Shown here: positions 22,533 to 29,862 of the stretch, in pieces | Position numbering within the stretch: position 1 is the first letter of the stretch | How the letters are laid out: each line of letters starts with the position of its first letter | Assembly: GCA_900317885.1 (NCBI GenBank) | Contig: ONIM01000014.1 | Location: 1 to 39,704, forward strand | Direction: 5' to 3' | From: an uncultured Bacteroidales bacterium | Lineage (GTDB): Bacteria; Bacteroidota; Bacteroidia; Bacteroidales; Paludibacteraceae | DNA length: 39,704 nucleotides | Position numbers and translations under genes: made by a program | Notes under the pieces: generated by a model | Told to the model about the DNA's origin: nothing | The model's database searches: none | Seen by the model: the letters and a program-made list of their open reading frames with translations, nothing else

Positions 22533-23393
22533 TCAAGCAAAAAAGACGGAGAAATCTTCCGACAAAGGAATACCCAACATTCTAAATTGTCCCGGCGAGA
22601 CGCAACCCATCTGCTGAAACTCCATCGCAGCATGGCTCAAGTCATAATATCCGTGCCGCAAAACCGTAGCCAACAAATCTATAGATCGGCCTTGAGCCGC
22701 CTGTTGTTGCATGTCCTGGATGGTTCGGTGAAAACGTCTCAAACGGACAAACTGTTTCGGCGGGATCCCCACATAATTGCGGAAGACACGCAGAAACTGC
22801 CGCTCTCCCAAACAAGCTAGAGAAGCCATCTCTGCCGCAGAAATATTTCCCTTTGCTTCATCGCAAGCCGCGATTACTTTTCTGATACGTGCATAGTTGG
22901 CATCCTCCTTTATTGGAATGCGCCCCATAAAGAACGAATCGATTAACGGCGCTATCTGTTCGGCTTGCGGAGTGGACTTGAATATCCTGTCTAACTGCTG
23001 CAAGCCTTCATCGCCGTATTCGGTTGCTGTGAGCACTTTGCCGGATAGCTGCTGCAGGTCCATACCCGTTAACACATGCATTCCTCCCGGCTCAAAATCC
23101 ATTAACATCCCTTCAAACCATCCGCGGAGAGTGGTCAAGCCCAAAGTAGTCTGATTTGCTCCAAGTAGCGTCAGACCATCTGCTTTGGCGCCGGCAATTT
23201 CTATCTCTGCATTTCTGACAAAGATGAAACTGCCATAGTTGGGTAACAAAGGCTGCACATGCTTCCCGTTCACAAAACGGGGATCATCCGCCGGCGGCGT
23301 CATGGTATCGGTCGAACCTTCCGCCCGTACAAACACATAACGGGAGATATAGGGTCGCAAGACCTCCGCAGGATAGATAATCTGGAAATACAT
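22533..23393 (-). CDS. AraC-family transcriptional regulator
   Basis: It encodes 286 residues. The N-terminal part (about 1-170) is a beta-rich ligand-sensing region like those before many Bacteroidota AraC domains (starting YPAEVLRPYISRYVFV). The C-terminal part (about 180-280) has the two helix-turn-helix units, with CLGERQFLRVFRNYVGIPPK and HGYYDLSHAAMEFQQMGCVSPGQF. Its ATG overlaps the histidine kinase stop by 1 nt (TGATG), so the two are co-translated. It lies just upstream of the receptor gene whose promoter has a weak -33 box, making that gene a candidate target. The ligand is unknown. Confidence 0.9.
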   Translation of the reverse strand: MYFQIIYPAEVLRPYISRYVFVRAEGSTDTMTPPADDPRFVNGKHVQPLLPNYGSFIFVRNAEIEIAGAKADGLTLLGANQTTLGLTTLRGWFEGMLMDFEPGGMHVLTGMDLQQLSGKVLTATEYGDEGLQQLDRIFKSTPQAEQIAPLIDSFFMGRIPIKEDANYARIRKVIAACDEAKGNISAAEMASLACLGERQFLRVFRNYVGIPPKQFVRLRRFHRTIQDMQQQAAQGRSIDLLATVLRHGYYDLSHAAMEFQQMGCVSPGQFRMLGIPLSEDFSVFFA

Positions 23394-24850
23394 CAGCTTT
23401 TTTGTTTATGCAAGTAGATATAGAACGTCGTTCCTTTGGAGGAAGTCTCGAAGTCGATACGACCGCCCGAGCCTTCCACGATATGTTTGGAGATAGCTAA
23501 TCCCAGACCATTCCCGTTGGATTTAGTTGTGAAGTTCGGCTGGAAGATACGCGCCTGGATATTCTCCGGGATGCCGGTTCCATCGTCAGAGATAGATATC
23601 TGCACTTCGCGCTCCGAATAAGCGGTATTGAGCACCACGATGATGTCAGATGGCGAAGCCTGCAAGGCGTTGCGGATGATATTGACAAAGACCTGTGATA
23701 TCTGCTCTTTGTCTGCGCGAACGATGACACCAGAGTCCGGTCCTACATAACGGACGGGAATCTGCTCGTCATTCTCGCGCTGGAGGGTAATGACATTGGA
23801 TAGTTTCTGAGCCACATCCACTTCGGTCGTGACAACCTCCGGCTGTTTGGCGAACGCAGAGAAAGACTGCGCTATATGCGCCAGGTTGTCAATCTCATCG
23901 ATGAGCATCTTCGTCGTCTTATCAAAATACGCATCAAACTGGTCCGTGCCGCGTTTGAGTTGGAGCTTCTGAACCGACAGTTTCATCGGTGTCAAGGGGT
24001 TGTTGATCTCGTGGGCAATCTGCCGTGCCATCGTTCGCCAAGCCCCTTCACGCTCGGAGTTAGCCAGCTTCTCCGCACTCTCCTCTACCCGATCGACCAA
24101 TAGGTTATACCGTTCGACGAGCGCCCCCAACTCGTCATGATACGGGTAGTCAATGTGATTTTCCTTCGCGCCAATTTCGAAGCGCCGCATTTTCTCCGTC
24201 AGCAGTAACAAAGGCGAAGTGATCGATTTGGTCGCCATATACGAGAAGAAAAGCGAGAGGATCAAAGCAAAGAGATATACCGGTATCAAGCGCGAAAGCA
24301 AGGCTCGAAGTTGTTCATTACGCGTTTGCTCGCTCAAGAAATACGGTACGCCGATATACCCGATGGGCACAAAAGCGCCATTATGAAACGGCAGATACGC
24401 TATCAGATACGGCTGATCGTTAATCTGCTCGTAGCAGAGGGCTATATCGTCATCCGAGAAAAACGGCTTATCGACACTCATGCTGCGTGACAACACTCCG
24501 CCCTCGAAGAGCTGGGGAGAAGAGGATGCCAGCAACTCGCCATTCAAGGTATAAACATGCAGGTCCTGGTGCATATCGATACTCAGGTCCCGCAAGTCGA
24601 TGGAGAGGCCTTCCGCCTGATTAGGCACCAACATGACGTCCCAATAATAGAGGTTTCGCAGGTAGGACTGGATATACTCCGCGCGGGTAATCAATTCATG
24701 CCGTTGCTGCCGCGCGACGCTCCAATACACATAGCGGATTGACATTGCCAGCATGAAAACGAAGATGATCGTCACGCACGCAAAAACCACGTACATGATA
24801 CGCGTGGAGATGGGTTGGTTTCGGAGCGATATTTTGAATTTTTCTGCCAT
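23393..24850 (-). CDS. NtrY-like membrane sensor histidine kinase
   Basis: The 485-residue kinase has a first membrane helix near 17-42, a periplasmic sensor region of about 145 residues, a second helix near 187-206, a HAMP-like linker, and a kinase core with phospho-accepting His280 in AHEINNPLTP. The N box (NIIRNALQ), G1 (DDGTGIP) and G2 (GNGLGLAIS) are intact. The start at 24850 (MAEKFKIS) is chosen because it follows the promoter; the frame is open further. No response-regulator gene is adjacent; instead it is coupled to an AraC gene. The nearest family by sequence feel is NtrY-type. Its signal is unknown. Confidence 0.9.
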   Translation of the reverse strand: MAEKFKISLRNQPISTRIMYVVFACVTIIFVFMLAMSIRYVYWSVARQQRHELITRAEYIQSYLRNLYYWDVMLVPNQAEGLSIDLRDLSIDMHQDLHVYTLNGELLASSSPQLFEGGVLSRSMSVDKPFFSDDDIALCYEQINDQPYLIAYLPFHNGAFVPIGYIGVPYFLSEQTRNEQLRALLSRLIPVYLFALILSLFFSYMATKSITSPLLLLTEKMRRFEIGAKENHIDYPYHDELGALVERYNLLVDRVEESAEKLANSEREGAWRTMARQIAHEINNPLTPMKLSVQKLQLKRGTDQFDAYFDKTTKMLIDEIDNLAHIAQSFSAFAKQPEVVTTEVDVAQKLSNVITLQRENDEQIPVRYVGPDSGVIVRADKEQISQVFVNIIRNALQASPSDIIVVLNTAYSEREVQISISDDGTGIPENIQARIFQPNFTTKSNGNGLGLAISKHIVEGSGGRIDFETSSKGTTFYIYLHKQKS

Positions 24851-24867
24851 GTGTACGTTTTGCGACG

Positions 24868-24899
24868 CAAAGATACTAAAAAATTTGCATATGTGCAAA
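24868..24899 (-). promoter_or_regulatory. Leftward promoter of the histidine kinase-AraC operon
   Basis: On the minus strand -7 TATCTTTG (24868-24875) and -33 TTTG (24896-24899) lie 20 bp apart. The -33 box is one arm of the near-palindrome TTTGCATATGTGCAAA (24884-24899), shared with the rightward promoter. Confidence 0.82.
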
Positions 24900-24915
24900 A
24901 AAATCTGTACCTTTG
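24884..24915 (+). promoter_or_regulatory. Rightward promoter of the ArsG-like gene and trmN6
   Basis: On the plus strand -33 TTTG (24884-24887) and -7 TACCTTTG (24908-24915) lie 20 bp apart. It overlaps the leftward promoter by 16 bp, so the two should compete for polymerase. Confidence 0.85.
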
Positions 24916-24942
24916 CACGTTTTTTCGAAAAATAACACAAAA

Positions 24943-25668
24943 ATGGTACAAATTTTTACAGCTTTTCTCTTAGGATTGCTCACCATATTAGATCCCTGCA
25001 CGCTGATGACCAGTATCACCGCCATCAGTTATATCGACAAGGAGATCAATAACCGCCGCAAAGTGCTGACGAACGGACTGATGTTCGTTTCCGGCAAACT
25101 GGCGACATACGTGTTACTGAGTATTCCGTTCCTCATGGGCGCGCAGACCGAAGGCATTCAAGCGATCTTGAGTCATTGGGGCGAACCGATTTTGGCGGGA
25201 TTCATGCTTATCTGCGGAATCGTGTTGCTCTTCAGCGGTCACCATCACCACGAGCATGACCATGGCATCAGCAAATGGCTCAAAGAGACAGACAGCAAGG
25301 AGAGTTGGCTGTGGTCCTTCATCCTCGGTATCTTCTTTGCCATCGCTTTCTGTCCACACCGGTTAGTATATTTCCTGACGATGATCGATATCACGCTGAC
25401 CTTGCCGACCACGTGGAGCTGGCTCATGCCGGTGGTGTTCAGCCTGGGTACGGGTCTGCCGATCATGCTGATTGCATGGCTGGTTAGCTACAGCGCGGTT
25501 AGTATCGGTAACCTGACCAGCAAGATGAGCGCTTTTGAGAAATGGTTCCGCCACATCTGCGCCGTACTGTTTATCATCTTAGGATGCTATCTGGCGGTAC
25601 ATTGTATTATCGAGGCACACGAACACGAAGGATGCTGTCACCATGAGCACGCCGTACTTTCGTTTTAA
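24943..25668 (+). CDS. CcdA/ArsG-like membrane transporter with His-rich loop
   Basis: The 241-residue protein has about six membrane helices in the CcdA/DsbD transmembrane fold. The paired cysteines of the fold are visible in LDPCTL (Cys19) and AFCPHR (Cys137). A loop near residues 100-107 is HHHHEHDH, and another His/Cys cluster (HEHEGCCHHEHA) ends the protein, both suited to metal binding. Bacteroidota proteins of this kind are often named ArsG-family permease; thiol transfer or metal export are both possible, and I cannot decide. ATG 24943 follows the promoter. The end overlaps trmN6 by 26 nt. Confidence 0.78.
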   Translation: MVQIFTAFLLGLLTILDPCTLMTSITAISYIDKEINNRRKVLTNGLMFVSGKLATYVLLSIPFLMGAQTEGIQAILSHWGEPILAGFMLICGIVLLFSGHHHHEHDHGISKWLKETDSKESWLWSFILGIFFAIAFCPHRLVYFLTMIDITLTLPTTWSWLMPVVFSLGTGLPIMLIAWLVSYSAVSIGNLTSKMSAFEKWFRHICAVLFIILGCYLAVHCIIEAHEHEGCCHHEHAVLSF

Positions 25669-26344
25669 GCAATTCACCATCTACCACGACCGTTGTGCCA
25701 TGAAAGTAGGCACCGACGGTGTGTTATTAGGGTGTTGGGCTAAGCCAAGTCATGTACCATGTACCATTTTAGATGTCGGCACGGGTTCCGGACTTATTGC
25801 CAGAATGCTCATGCAACGTTTTCCCGAAGCGAAAGTAGAAGGTATTGATATTGATGAAGCGGCAGTGGAGCAAGCCAAGGAGAACATGCGAGCCGGTTCT
25901 ATTTATTTATCACGATTGCAAGAATGGAATCCCGGCTACGAGTACGACCTCATTGTAAGTAATCCGCCTTATTTCCAGAATAGTTTGAAGAATCCCGACA
26001 AAGGGCGGGAAATGGCGCGGCACACGGATAGTCTGAGTTATGAGGAGTTGCTCTCGCATAGCGCAAGGTTATTAACCATGCATGGGCAATTAGCGATTAT
26101 TCTGCCGGCAGACGCAGAGCAAGAGATCTGCACTCTCGCGGCTCAACACTCCTTATATCTCACGCACGTAACGCGCGTATATAGTAAGGAGAACAAACCC
26201 GCAAGAAGGGTCTTATTGCAATTCGAGAAATCGGATTATCGGGCTATCGATATATCGGTCGTCGAAGACACTCTCGTTCTTGAAGACGACAAAGGCGGCC
26301 GAAGCCGCCCTTATCAAGAATTAGCAAAGGATTTCTACCTTTGA
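25643..26344 (+). CDS. trmN6: tRNA1(Val) adenine-37 N6-methyltransferase
   Basis: The 233-residue SAM-dependent methyltransferase resembles YfiC/TrmN6, which methylates A37 of tRNA-Val. It shows the SAM loop DVGTGSG (44-50) and the amino-methyltransferase motif NPPY (107-110). Family-typical text FRFKQFTIYHDRCAMKVGTDGVLLG opens the protein. Codons 35-41 are made of a heptamer repeat (CATGTAC CATGTAC CATTTTA, 25751-25771). Its last codons hold a hairpin that serves the convergent rny gene, and its stop directly abuts the rny stop with no base between. Confidence 0.9.
   Translation: MSTPYFRFKQFTIYHDRCAMKVGTDGVLLGCWAKPSHVPCTILDVGTGSGLIARMLMQRFPEAKVEGIDIDEAAVEQAKENMRAGSIYLSRLQEWNPGYEYDLIVSNPPYFQNSLKNPDKGREMARHTDSLSYEELLSHSARLLTMHGQLAIILPADAEQEICTLAAQHSLYLTHVTRVYSKENKPARRVLLQFEKSDYRAIDISVVEDTLVLEDDKGGRSRPYQELAKDFYL
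25751..25771 (+). repeat. Heptamer repeat inside trmN6
   Basis: CATGTAC, CATGTAC and CATTTTA, read in frame as SHVPCTIL just before the SAM loop. Confidence 0.55.
26291..26309 (-). terminator. Terminator of rny embedded in trmN6
   Basis: On the minus strand GGCGGC-TTCG-GCCGCC forms a 6-bp GC stem closed by a stable UUCG tetraloop, followed by TTTG. It lies 36 bp past the rny stop and within the trmN6 codons for KGGRSRP. Confidence 0.6.
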
Positions 26345-27868
26345 TTATTTCGCCACGTTCACAGCGCGTACCTCGCGGATGACAGTCACTTTGACTTGTC
26401 CGGGGTATGTCATCTCGTCCTGGATACGTTTTGCCAAATCGAACGAGAGCAATTCGGTATCCTTGTCTGAAATCTTATCTGCTCCAACGATGACACGCAG
26501 TTCGCGTCCGGCCTGCAGAGCGTAGGTCTTCACAACGCCTGGGAACGACATTGCGAGGTTCTCAAGGTCATTGAGACGCTTCACATAACTCTCTACAATC
26601 TCTCGACGAGCACCCGGACGAGCTCCGGAGATAGCATCACAAGCTTGTACGATCGGGGCAATCAGGGTCTTCATCTCACACTCGTCGTGGTGTGCGCCCA
26701 CGGCATTGCAGATATCCGGTTTCTCGCCGTACTTCTCGCACAGCTTCATACCGAGTTCTGCGTGCGGCAGTTCGACATCTTCGTCCGCCACCTTACCTAT
26801 ATCATGCAACAATCCGGCACGTTTGGCAGCCTTCACATTGAGTCCCAACTCCCCGGCCATCGCGGCACAGAGGTTTGCGGTCTCACGGCTATGTTGCAGC
26901 AGGTTCTGACCATACGAAGAGCGGTATTTCATCTTTCCTACCAGACGAATCAGTTCCGGATGGAGGCCATGGATACCCAAGTCGATGGTCGTACGTTTTC
27001 CTGTCTCGACGATCTCTTCCTCCACCTGCTTGGTCACTTTCGCAACGACCTCTTCGATACGCGCGGGGTGAATACGACCGTCTTGTACCAGCTGGTGCAA
27101 GGACAGACGCGCTATCTCGCGGCGTACAGGGTCAAAAGCAGAGAGCGTGATTGCTTCCGGCGTGTCGTCAACGACGATCTCCACACCTGTAGCTGCTTCC
27201 AGCGCACGGATGTTTCGTCCCTCGCGACCGATGATACGACCTTTGACTTCGTCATTCTCAATATGGAAGACCGAAACGGTACTTTCTGCCGCTGTCTCCG
27301 AAGCTACACGCTGGATGGTCTGAATGATGATTTTCTTCGCCTCTTTGTTGGCCTCGAGACGTGCATTGTCCATAATCTCGTTGATGTACGACATAGCAGC
27401 GGTCTTTGCCTCATCCTTGAGAGCCTCCACCAGTTGTTTCTTCGCTTCTTCGGCGGACATTCCGCTCATTTGTTCGAGCTGTTTCTCCGCCTGTTGGTGC
27501 AATTTCTCTACTTCCTGCTGCTTGTAGTCCAACGCTTGTTGACGCTGCTCTACGGCCTGGGTTTTCTGATTCACTTCGTTGAGGGCTCGTTGAACATCTC
27601 CCTGGCGTTGATTCAACTGCTGCTCGCGTTGTTGCAGACGTTGTTCCTGTTGTTGCAGGCGTTTATCCTGCTCACGCACTGTATTATCGTGCTCCAACTT
27701 CAGGGCGATGAATTTCTCCTTTGCCTCAACAATCTTGTTTTTCTTCACCACTTCCGCCTCTTCGGTTGCCTTCTTAACGATTCCGGCACCGACGATGCGA
27801 GCGATGAGGTAGTAGCCTCCGGCTCCGACGAGGAGACCTACTACTGCGCAAATAATTGGTAAGATCAT
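26345..27868 (-). CDS. rny: Ribonuclease Y
   Basis: The 507-residue endoribonuclease starts mRNA decay at the membrane. It has an N-terminal membrane helix (2-25), a long Gln/Lys-rich coiled coil (about 35-150), a KH domain with [12 protein letters not shown] (210-221) and an HD domain with HDIGK (His355, Asp356) holding the metal site. The length is normal. It overlaps zapA by 4 nt and ends exactly against trmN6. Coupling to division genes in one operon is the common Bacteroidota arrangement as far as I know. Confidence 0.96.
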   Translation of the reverse strand: MILPIICAVVGLLVGAGGYYLIARIVGAGIVKKATEEAEVVKKNKIVEAKEKFIALKLEHDNTVREQDKRLQQQEQRLQQREQQLNQRQGDVQRALNEVNQKTQAVEQRQQALDYKQQEVEKLHQQAEKQLEQMSGMSAEEAKKQLVEALKDEAKTAAMSYINEIMDNARLEANKEAKKIIIQTIQRVASETAAESTVSVFHIENDEVKGRIIGREGRNIRALEAATGVEIVVDDTPEAITLSAFDPVRREIARLSLHQLVQDGRIHPARIEEVVAKVTKQVEEEIVETGKRTTIDLGIHGLHPELIRLVGKMKYRSSYGQNLLQHSRETANLCAAMAGELGLNVKAAKRAGLLHDIGKVADEDVELPHAELGMKLCEKYGEKPDICNAVGAHHDECEMKTLIAPIVQACDAISGARPGARREIVESYVKRLNDLENLAMSFPGVVKTYALQAGRELRVIVGADKISDKDTELLSFDLAKRIQDEMTYPGQVKVTVIREVRAVNVAK

Positions 27869-28155
27869 TGTTTAATTGTTTTTTCTATTAGTTTGTTTAA
27901 TTCTGCGAGTTCTTTCTCAATGGGCACCAGGCTCTTGTCTCGTGCATCGGACTGCAATGAGACCGCCATCTCCAGCGCCGTGTACATCCATAACTGCTCC
28001 GCCGAGGCATTGGGCCGCAGTTTGAGATAATATTGGTATCGGCTATTCAACAGATCTGCCGCGTATCTATAGTTGGGCTCCTGGTCGCGCGGTACATCCA
28101 GGCCCACGGTATGAGCGTCCAGATGAAGATTGATATGTTGTTTGTCCGAAATCAT
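27865..28155 (-). CDS. zapA: Cell division protein ZapA
   Basis: The 96-residue protein has the small ZapA fold: a beta-containing head ([20 protein letters not shown]) and a long C-terminal coiled-coil helix ([16 protein letters not shown]). ZapA crosslinks FtsZ filaments at the Z ring. It overlaps its neighbours on both sides by 4 nt (ATGA), between a coiled-coil protein gene and rny. Confidence 0.85.
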   Translation of the reverse strand: MISDKQHINLHLDAHTVGLDVPRDQEPNYRYAADLLNSRYQYYLKLRPNASAEQLWMYTALEMAVSLQSDARDKSLVPIEKELAELNKLIEKTIKQ

Positions 28156-28427
28156 CGTTTAAGCGCATCGATCGCTCTATCCACTTGTGCAATAAGCGCA
28201 TTCAGGCGTTTGGTCGCCTCCTCACTTCCCTCCGCCGAACTCAAGGCGTTGGCCGTAGCTATCCTGCGATTTTGTTGCTGCAAAGCCGCTAATTCGCTAT
28301 GGGTACGAATCAGCTCTTCGCGCTGTTTCTCGACGTCCCCGCGAAGCCGTGCATTCTCCTCCTGAAGCGCTTGATAACGCTCCAAGAGAAGATGTACGTT
28401 TTGCGAGAGGTCGTCTAAGGTCTGCAT
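28152..28427 (-). CDS. Small coiled-coil protein upstream of zapA
   Basis: This 91-residue, almost wholly helical protein has heptads rich in Leu, Glu and Gln (LLLERYQALQEENARLRGDV) and no signal peptide. It is placed directly before zapA with a 4-nt overlap, as for similar small coiled-coil proteins in Bacteroidota. A ZapB-like division role is a fair guess from size, coil and context, but sequence alone does not prove it. It lies 2 nt after the DUF3078 gene. Confidence 0.75.
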   Translation of the reverse strand: MQTLDDLSQNVHLLLERYQALQEENARLRGDVEKQREELIRTHSELAALQQQNRRIATANALSSAEGSEEATKRLNALIAQVDRAIDALKR

Positions 28428-28429
28428 AC

Positions 28430-29593
28430 TTAGAACGAGTATCCTACACCCAGACCGATTACGCCCTTGAACTGAACGCGTTCAGCCATCTCCGGCGTAC
28501 CTTTCACTTCTTTCTCGATCAAGGTACCAGGATAGTATTTCAGGCTTGTCTGGAGGGTTACCTGCAGACATTTGAGGAACTGATAGCTCAGCGCACAATC
28601 CCAGTCTACATCAAACATACCGAAGAAACGGTTCTTATTCGAATACTCGAAGTAGTCCACATCTTTATTACGGGTCTCCCAAGAACCTGCTCCGTGATCC
28701 TTCTCATAGATATCCTTCAGGCTGAAGCCCTTACCCTGATACGGAGTAAACAGCGCCAAGGTGGTGCTCAGTTTCAGGTCTTTGTAGGTATAAGCGATAC
28801 CGCCCTTGAAACTCAAACCGAACTCAGCACGCGCGTTGCGGTACTCTTTCGTACCATCGTCCAGGTAGCGGTACGTACCGATGTTGCTCTGCAGCACTTC
28901 GCGCAAGTCATAATAGGTCTCTCCCGGGTGTGCTTCCAGATATTCCTGGCTATATTTGTTATTCCATTTATCGCCGATATATGCTGTCGTAATACGACCA
29001 GCGATCGGAGACAGATAAATTGAGAAGTCCGCACCGTTGTAACTCTTCTTCCAATCGATACCGACAGAGATATCGGTATAAGAAGGAGCCAACCACTTGG
29101 AGATGATCGGGTTATAACCCGTCTCATAACTACGACCGAGGGCGTACTGGCTTTGGAAAGAAGCCAAGACCGTCAAATACCAAGTCGGTTTGAACTCCCA
29201 TCCGAATTTGGTCGCCAATTTGATATTATCGCTGGATTTCTGGAAAGCATCCTCTTCCTGATCGATCCAAGTCAAACCGAAATCCGTATCAAAGTTGGTC
29301 TCCCAAGCGATGGCTTCTTTGTGATAGAGAAGGTGCAGCTTTGCATAAGCGATGCCGTTCACATTATTCTTACCACCGGCAGCCCAGTTTACCAAACCGG
29401 TTGCAGCAGCATTCAGTCCCACCGTACCGTCGAACTTCCAGGCCTTCTCGCCGTCCTCTAACTTCTGGAGATCCGCACCTGCCTTCGCAGCAGCCTCCGC
29501 ATTTCCGGTTACCTTCGCTTTGTCCACTTCCTGGGCATTCATCGTCAGCGCGGCCATGAGGCAGAGCGCTACAGATAAAATAGATTTTTTCAT
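28430..29593 (-). CDS. DUF3078-type outer-membrane protein
   Basis: It encodes 387 residues with a signal peptide (ending near MNAQ, residue 21). A short Ala/Lys-rich linker follows, then a beta-rich body with the DUF3078 hallmark LVNWAAGGKNNVNGIAYA (about 66-83) and an aromatic C-terminal strand (GVIGLGVGYSF) typical of barrels. The function is unknown. It has a clear promoter at 29666-29697 and lies 2 nt before the coiled-coil gene, so division genes zapA and rny are probably read from the same promoter. Confidence 0.87.
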   Translation of the reverse strand: MKKSILSVALCLMAALTMNAQEVDKAKVTGNAEAAAKAGADLQKLEDGEKAWKFDGTVGLNAAATGLVNWAAGGKNNVNGIAYAKLHLLYHKEAIAWETNFDTDFGLTWIDQEEDAFQKSSDNIKLATKFGWEFKPTWYLTVLASFQSQYALGRSYETGYNPIISKWLAPSYTDISVGIDWKKSYNGADFSIYLSPIAGRITTAYIGDKWNNKYSQEYLEAHPGETYYDLREVLQSNIGTYRYLDDGTKEYRNARAEFGLSFKGGIAYTYKDLKLSTTLALFTPYQGKGFSLKDIYEKDHGAGSWETRNKDVDYFEYSNKNRFFGMFDVDWDCALSYQFLKCLQVTLQTSLKYYPGTLIEKEVKGTPEMAERVQFKGVIGLGVGYSF

Positions 29594-29665
29594 TTATTCA
29601 AAAATTGTTTGTTATACGTTTGTTTAAAATATATTGAGTTTTGTTGTTTCAACCAAATCCGACTG

Positions 29666-29697
29666 CAAAATTACAAAAAAAATTCTACATATGCAAA
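29666..29697 (-). promoter_or_regulatory. Promoter of the DUF3078-zapA-rny operon
   Basis: On the minus strand TAATTTTG (29666-29673) and TTTG (29694-29697) lie exactly 20 bp apart. The leader is about 65 nt. Confidence 0.82.
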
Positions 29698-29766
29698 TAA
29701 ATAATGTACGCGCGCGACTTTTTCTTCCTAAAACGTCAATTTTTACACATTTTTTTCAAATATATG

Positions 29767-29798
29767 CACACGCATGTGCAAAAAAAGCAGTAATTTTG
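29767..29798 (+). promoter_or_regulatory. Promoter of the BIG2-queuosine operon
   Basis: The -7 box TAATTTTG (29791-29798) is good. The -33 place shows no TTTG, only a Tyr-Pu rich GCACACGCATGTGC-like palindromic stretch. A 60-nt leader follows with a small hairpin TCCC-ttagtac-GGGA (about 29813-29828). Confidence 0.6.
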
Positions 29799-29862
29799 CA
29801 GCGTGAAATAATGTCCCTTAGTACGGGATGTAAAAAGAGAAAATTTAAACAAGAAATCATAT

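Noticed and set aside
26337-26344. TACCTTTG, a perfect -7 box
   Set aside because: No TTTG lies 20 bp upstream, it spans the trmN6 stop, and no plus-strand gene follows.
29804-29862. A preQ1 riboswitch before the BIG2-queuosine operon
   Set aside because: The small hairpin TCCC/GGGA has too short a loop and the tail lacks the pairing expected of preQ1 type I.
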